From: VRUE01 sp963837695
GTDB taxonomy: Bacteria > Actinomycetota > Thermoleophilia > Solirubrobacterales > 70-9
Assembly: GCA_963837695.1 (NCBI GenBank)
Contig: CAWINZ010000005.1
Span: 620,001-684,000, forward strand
Length of the DNA stretch: 64,000 nucleotides
Direction of reading: 5' to 3'
A model generated the notes under the pieces. The model worked only from the letters and a program-made list of their open reading frames with translations, had not been told where the DNA came from and ran no database searches. The translations under genes and the position numbers were made by a program. This document shows, in pieces, positions 59,861 to 64,000 of the stretch (position 1 is the first letter of the stretch; each line of letters begins with the position of its first letter).

Positions 59861-60664
59861 CTAGCCACGCGGCCTGCACGGCGTGACCAGCCCTCCGCTG
59901 AGCACGGTCCGTGACGCCACCCCGGGGGTATGCGCTTCGTTCTTGAAGAGGGTCTTGGTCGTCCTCACCTTGAACTTGCCGTCGGGGCAGCGCGCCTGCA
60001 GGAAGCTCTGCTTCCTGCCCTTGAACCGGTAGGAGCGCTGGACCTTGAAGTTGAAGTCGAGCGCCGAACCGCTGCCGCCGGCGATCACGGGGATCCTCGC
60101 CACTCCGTGCAGGCCGAAGCGCCCCCTGTGGACCTTGGTCAGCGTCACCGTGGTGACGATCGCGGTCGGGGCAGGCACCGTGATGAAGGTATGGAGAAGC
60201 AGCTTCGTCTTGCCGCCGTGCGTGCCGCCGTTGAAGACGAGCAGCGGGCTCGGCACCCTGATCGGCGTCTGTTCTGGGAAGGCGATCTCGGCGTGGGCGG
60301 AACCGCTACCGACCGTCGTCTTGCCGCAGGCCCTCTTCGCGGCCTTGGTGTCACGCGCCTCGAGTTGGCCCGCCCTGCAAACCGGCAGCCCCTTTGAGTT
60401 CACCAAGACGTTCTTGTCGATGTCGAAGATCGCTTCCCGGAAAGCCGATGGATGCGTCCCGTCGGAGGTCTTGATCTTGCCGTAGACCTTTGCGGACGCG
60501 GGTGCGAAGTTCCGCTTCGGCAGCGCCTTCGGCGCCACATTGCCACCGAAGGTGAGGATCAGGTTGCCCGCCCGCAGGGTTATTTGCGTGGCAGCCGCGA
60601 TCGAGGCGACGCCAAGCGCCAGCATCGCACTGAAGGCGACCACAACAAGCAGTTTTCTACGCAT
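59861..60664 (-). CDS. Secreted four-cysteine family protein, copy 6
   Basis: A 267-residue exported protein; signal peptide LLVVVAFSAMLALGVASIAA. Pattern: FGGNVAPKALPKRNFAPASA, TSDGTHPSAFRE, GLPVC with RACGKTTVGSG, SPLLVFNGG, IPVIAGGSGSALDFNF, FLQARCPDGKFKV and a final TPCRPRG. GGAGGAG lies 7 nt before the ATG. It is upstream of copy 5 on the same strand with a 117-bp spacer and downstream of the TetR gene, which may regulate it. Confidence 0.82.
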   Translation of the reverse strand: MRRKLLVVVAFSAMLALGVASIAAATQITLRAGNLILTFGGNVAPKALPKRNFAPASAKVYGKIKTSDGTHPSAFREAIFDIDKNVLVNSKGLPVCRAGQLEARDTKAAKRACGKTTVGSGSAHAEIAFPEQTPIRVPSPLLVFNGGTHGGKTKLLLHTFITVPAPTAIVTTVTLTKVHRGRFGLHGVARIPVIAGGSGSALDFNFKVQRSYRFKGRKQSFLQARCPDGKFKVRTTKTLFKNEAHTPGVASRTVLSGGLVTPCRPRG

Positions 60665-60768
60665 GACGATTCTCCTCCCCGTTGGTGACGTCGATTTACA
60701 GATCCCCGCCTCCGCACATGCCTAAACCCGGCCGCCCCGGCAAAAGAGCGGCTGCACAGCCAGGAAGG

Positions 60769-61458
60769 TCAGCTCTCGAGCATCGAGAGGCGCACCCGCT
60801 CGCGCTCCTCCGCGGCCCCGTCGGGGCCGAGGAACGGCAGCGTGATCCAGAACATCAGGTCCGGAAGGCGGCTGGGAAGGCGGGCTGAGGCCCCGTGGAG
60901 GATCTCGCTGTAGAGCAGCTCATTGATCCCACCGGCGAGCGAGAGCGAGGTGATGCCGGGCAGCTCGACCGAAGTCTCAGCCCTGCCGGCATCGAGAAAC
61001 CCAGTGAACTGGCGCAGGGCGGCGTCGCGGCGAGCGAGTGCCTTCGGCCCCGCGGCCAGTACCTCGACGATCGCGAAACGTCCCTCGTCGGGGTGCTCGG
61101 CGAGGTGTTTGAGCAGTTCCGCCAGGCCCGCCGCGACCCGCTCGGCCCAGGGCGAGCCGGGCTTGGACTCGAAACCCCGCGCCGTGTCGCCGAGCAGGTT
61201 GCCGAGCAGGACGTCGTAGGCGGCGAGGAAGCAGTCCTCCTTGCTGGCGAAGAGCTCATAGAAGGTCTTTCTCGAAACGCCGGCGACGCCGATCACGTCG
61301 ACCACGCGCGTCTCGGGGTAGCCACGCTCGGCGACGACCTCGATCATCGCCTGCAGGATTCGCCGCTGCTGGGACTCCGTCACCGCCTCCCGCGGTAGCC
61401 CATGACGGCCCCGGGGCAGCCGCTCGTTCAACTTAGCGGTGCGTCTACCGGAAGCCAC
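60769..61458 (-). CDS. TetR-family transcriptional regulator
   Basis: A 229-residue regulator. The N-terminal helix-turn-helix (ILQAMIEVVAERGYPETRVV, then VAGVSRKTFYELFASKEDCF) is typical TetR; the rest is a ligand-binding helical domain of unknown specificity. GTG at 61456-61458 has TAAAGT exactly 6 nt upstream, so it is likely leaderless; that box overlaps the purA stop codon. TetR proteins beside envelope genes often control lipid export, so copies 5-6 may be targets; this is inference. Confidence 0.9.
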   Translation of the reverse strand: MASGRRTAKLNERLPRGRHGLPREAVTESQQRRILQAMIEVVAERGYPETRVVDVIGVAGVSRKTFYELFASKEDCFLAAYDVLLGNLLGDTARGFESKPGSPWAERVAAGLAELLKHLAEHPDEGRFAIVEVLAAGPKALARRDAALRQFTGFLDAGRAETSVELPGITSLSLAGGINELLYSEILHGASARLPSRLPDLMFWITLPFLGPDGAAEERERVRLSMLES

Positions 61459-61467
61459 AGCACGACT

Positions 61468-62838
<1,371 letters not shown>

Positions 62839-62856
62839 AACGACCCGGGATTGTGC

Positions 62857-62984
62857 CTGGTTGGCGCATCTGGCGCGTCGCATCTCGGCGTCCTCGGTCG
62901 GCTGGCTCGCTCACGCACGGAAGTGCGCTCGCTTCACCACCCTCCCTGCGTCCACCGACCTGCTCGGCCAGCTACGCCAACCAG
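62857..62984 (-). repeat. R2 palindromic element, copy C (purA upstream region)
   Basis: Arms 62857-62874 and 62967-62984 pair at 16 of 18 positions, the outer 10 bp perfectly. The core, read on the minus strand, has GGACGCAGGGAG, a hairpin CGCAC-TTCC-GTGCG (62914-62927) and CGACCGAGGACGCCGA (complement at 62885-62900), then GATGCG. It fills the spacer between the helicase-loader gene and purA. Confidence 0.85.
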
Positions 62985-62987
62985 AAG

Positions 62988-63722
62988 CTAGTAGGGCGCC
63001 TTCTCAGGTCGTCGATCCGCTCCGAATAGTGGAATCTGCGAGCAGGTCTCGGTCAGACGCGAGACGGTGCGCGTGCCGATCTGGTCCTCGAGTTTGTCCA
63101 CGGCGAGGTTGGTCGTCAGCATGATCGACCGCTCGTCTTCGTATCGCTCGTTCACAAGGGCGTACAGCTGCTCCAAGACCCAGTCGGAGCGCTTCTCGGC
63201 GCCGAAATCGTCGATGTGGAGCAAGTCCACCGAAGTGAGCCGCTCGAAAAAAGCGCCGTAGGAGTCACTGCCGGCCTCGTCGTCGTAGGTGCGCCGGATA
63301 CGCGCAAGCAGTTTCGGCAGTGAGTAAATCGCTACCGAGTGACCCATCTCCGTGGCCGCCTTCGATACGAGCATCGCGAGAGTGGTCTTTCCGGTCCCGG
63401 TGTCTCCAAACAGCCAGAGTCCTTGGCCGGCCCCCAGGTTTGCATCCAGATTGTCGATGAACGAATGCACCTTTTTGACCGCCTCCCTCGTCTCGGCATG
63501 GCGCACCATGTCGCTGACCGGCGGGCGGTCGAAGGAGACGCCGCGATACCGCGGCGGGATCGCCGAGGCGACGCCGCGGACGCGCCCCCGTTTCAGTCGC
63601 GGCTCCCGGCACTCGCAGGCTCGCGCGACGTCTTCGGGGCCGAGGATCCAGCCGGAGCCGTCGCAGGCGCCCAGCGGGCAGGCCTGCTCGGCGAACGGTT
63701 CGCTTCGTGGCATCGCCGGCAT
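62988..63722 (-). CDS. DnaC/DnaI/IstB-like helicase loader ATPase
   Basis: A 244-residue AAA+ ATPase. An N-terminal cysteine cluster (CPLGACDGSG, ACECRE) probably binds zinc. Then Walker A FGDTGTGKTTLAM, Walker B LLHIDDFGAEK, sensor 1 LTTN and the arginine-bearing SRLTETC. Its immediate neighbour dnaB points to a helicase-loading role; related IstB proteins serve insertion sequences, but no transposase is present here. Start is ATG at 63722, sharing one base with the dnaB stop (TGATG). Confidence 0.85.
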   Translation of the reverse strand: MPAMPRSEPFAEQACPLGACDGSGWILGPEDVARACECREPRLKRGRVRGVASAIPPRYRGVSFDRPPVSDMVRHAETREAVKKVHSFIDNLDANLGAGQGLWLFGDTGTGKTTLAMLVSKAATEMGHSVAIYSLPKLLARIRRTYDDEAGSDSYGAFFERLTSVDLLHIDDFGAEKRSDWVLEQLYALVNERYEDERSIMLTTNLAVDKLEDQIGTRTVSRLTETCSQIPLFGADRRPEKAPY

Positions 63723-64000
63723 CAGAACTCCGGCCCGGCGGCCCCGGCCCCCTCAAGCGGCGGCCCTTCTCCCGCCGGCTGCTCGACCGGCCGCTCGTGG
63801 CCGGAGAAGTCGGCGAATTTGGGGAAGCGGTCGAGAAAGACCAGCTTCGGTGCGCCAATCGGCCCGTTCCTATGCTTGGCGATGATCACGTCGGCCAGTC
63901 CGTCGGGCTCGTCTTCGGGATCGCGGTAGTAGTCCTCGCGGTAGAGGAAGGCAACCAGGTCGGCGTCCTGCTCGATCGATCCCGACTCCCTCAAGTCCGA
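63722..64000 (-). CDS. dnaB: Replicative DNA helicase DnaB, C-terminal end
   Basis: Only about 92 codons are in the window; the gene continues past the right edge. SDLRESGSIEQDADLVAFLY is the conserved DnaB segment after the Walker B region, followed by IIAKHRNGPIGAPKLVFL with the arginine finger area. The tail after the core is Pro/Glu/Gly-rich. DnaB genes often carry inteins; whether this one does cannot be seen. Confidence 0.92.
   Translation of the reverse strand, partial: SDLRESGSIEQDADLVAFLYREDYYRDPEDEPDGLADVIIAKHRNGPIGAPKLVFLDRFPKFADFSGHERPVEQPAGEGPPLEGAGAAGPEF

Overview
The window is high-GC DNA from an actinobacterium, most likely of the class Thermoleophilia (Solirubrobacterales-like). 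That placement is an inference from protein character: actinobacterial gene order around dnaA, tightly overlapping genes, many GTG/TTG starts and mycobacterial-type envelope genes. There is no 16S gene to confirm it. Genes are packed with 1-11 bp overlaps, and no gene-free stretch reaches 300 bp; the longest, yidC to jag (about 250 bp), is mostly a structured repeat.

Left part (1-18 kb): chromosome-origin region. Leftward from dnaA run dnaN, recF, a DUF721/DciA-like gene, gyrB and gyrA (with an intein), ending against an HNH nuclease gene and pheA. Rightward run rpmH, rnpA, yidD, yidC, jag, rsmG, parA and parB. DnaA-box-like sites lie between dnaA and dnaN, and a parS-like palindrome spans the rnpA/yidD junction. 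At the extreme left edge is the start of a probable Ser/Thr kinase gene.

Middle (18-42 kb): tRNA-Ile, a bifunctional-nuclease-family gene, ddl, an aminotransferase, an alkaline-phosphatase-superfamily enzyme, a membrane glycosyltransferase, ymdB, an ABC-2 exporter, a tetrapyrrole operon (hemB, a fused AhbA-AhbB siroheme decarboxylase-like gene, hemL), a first MMPL transporter with secreted partners, a Rieske/cytochrome b/cytochrome c operon followed by menaquinone genes, tatA/tatC and tRNA-Lys.

Right part (42-64 kb): an envelope block with a second MMPL transporter, six consecutive MCE-domain genes and five copies of a secreted four-cysteine protein family (a sixth copy sits beside the first MMPL gene). 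A HipBA-like pair is inserted among them. Then come a TetR regulator, purA, a DnaC-like helicase loader and the 3' end of dnaB.

The most unusual feature is two families of intergenic palindromic elements, called R1 (four copies) and R2 (three copies) here, plus one single element (R3). Each copy keeps a conserved core, but its long outer arms are unique to that copy and still (nearly) perfectly complementary, and inner hairpins change sequence while keeping pairing. They occur in tandem, divergent and convergent gene contexts, so they are not simply terminators. A second theme is a recurring promoter layout in which a TANNNT -10 box lies 6-7 nt before the start codon, implying leaderless mRNAs. 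Functions are read from motifs; no database search was run.
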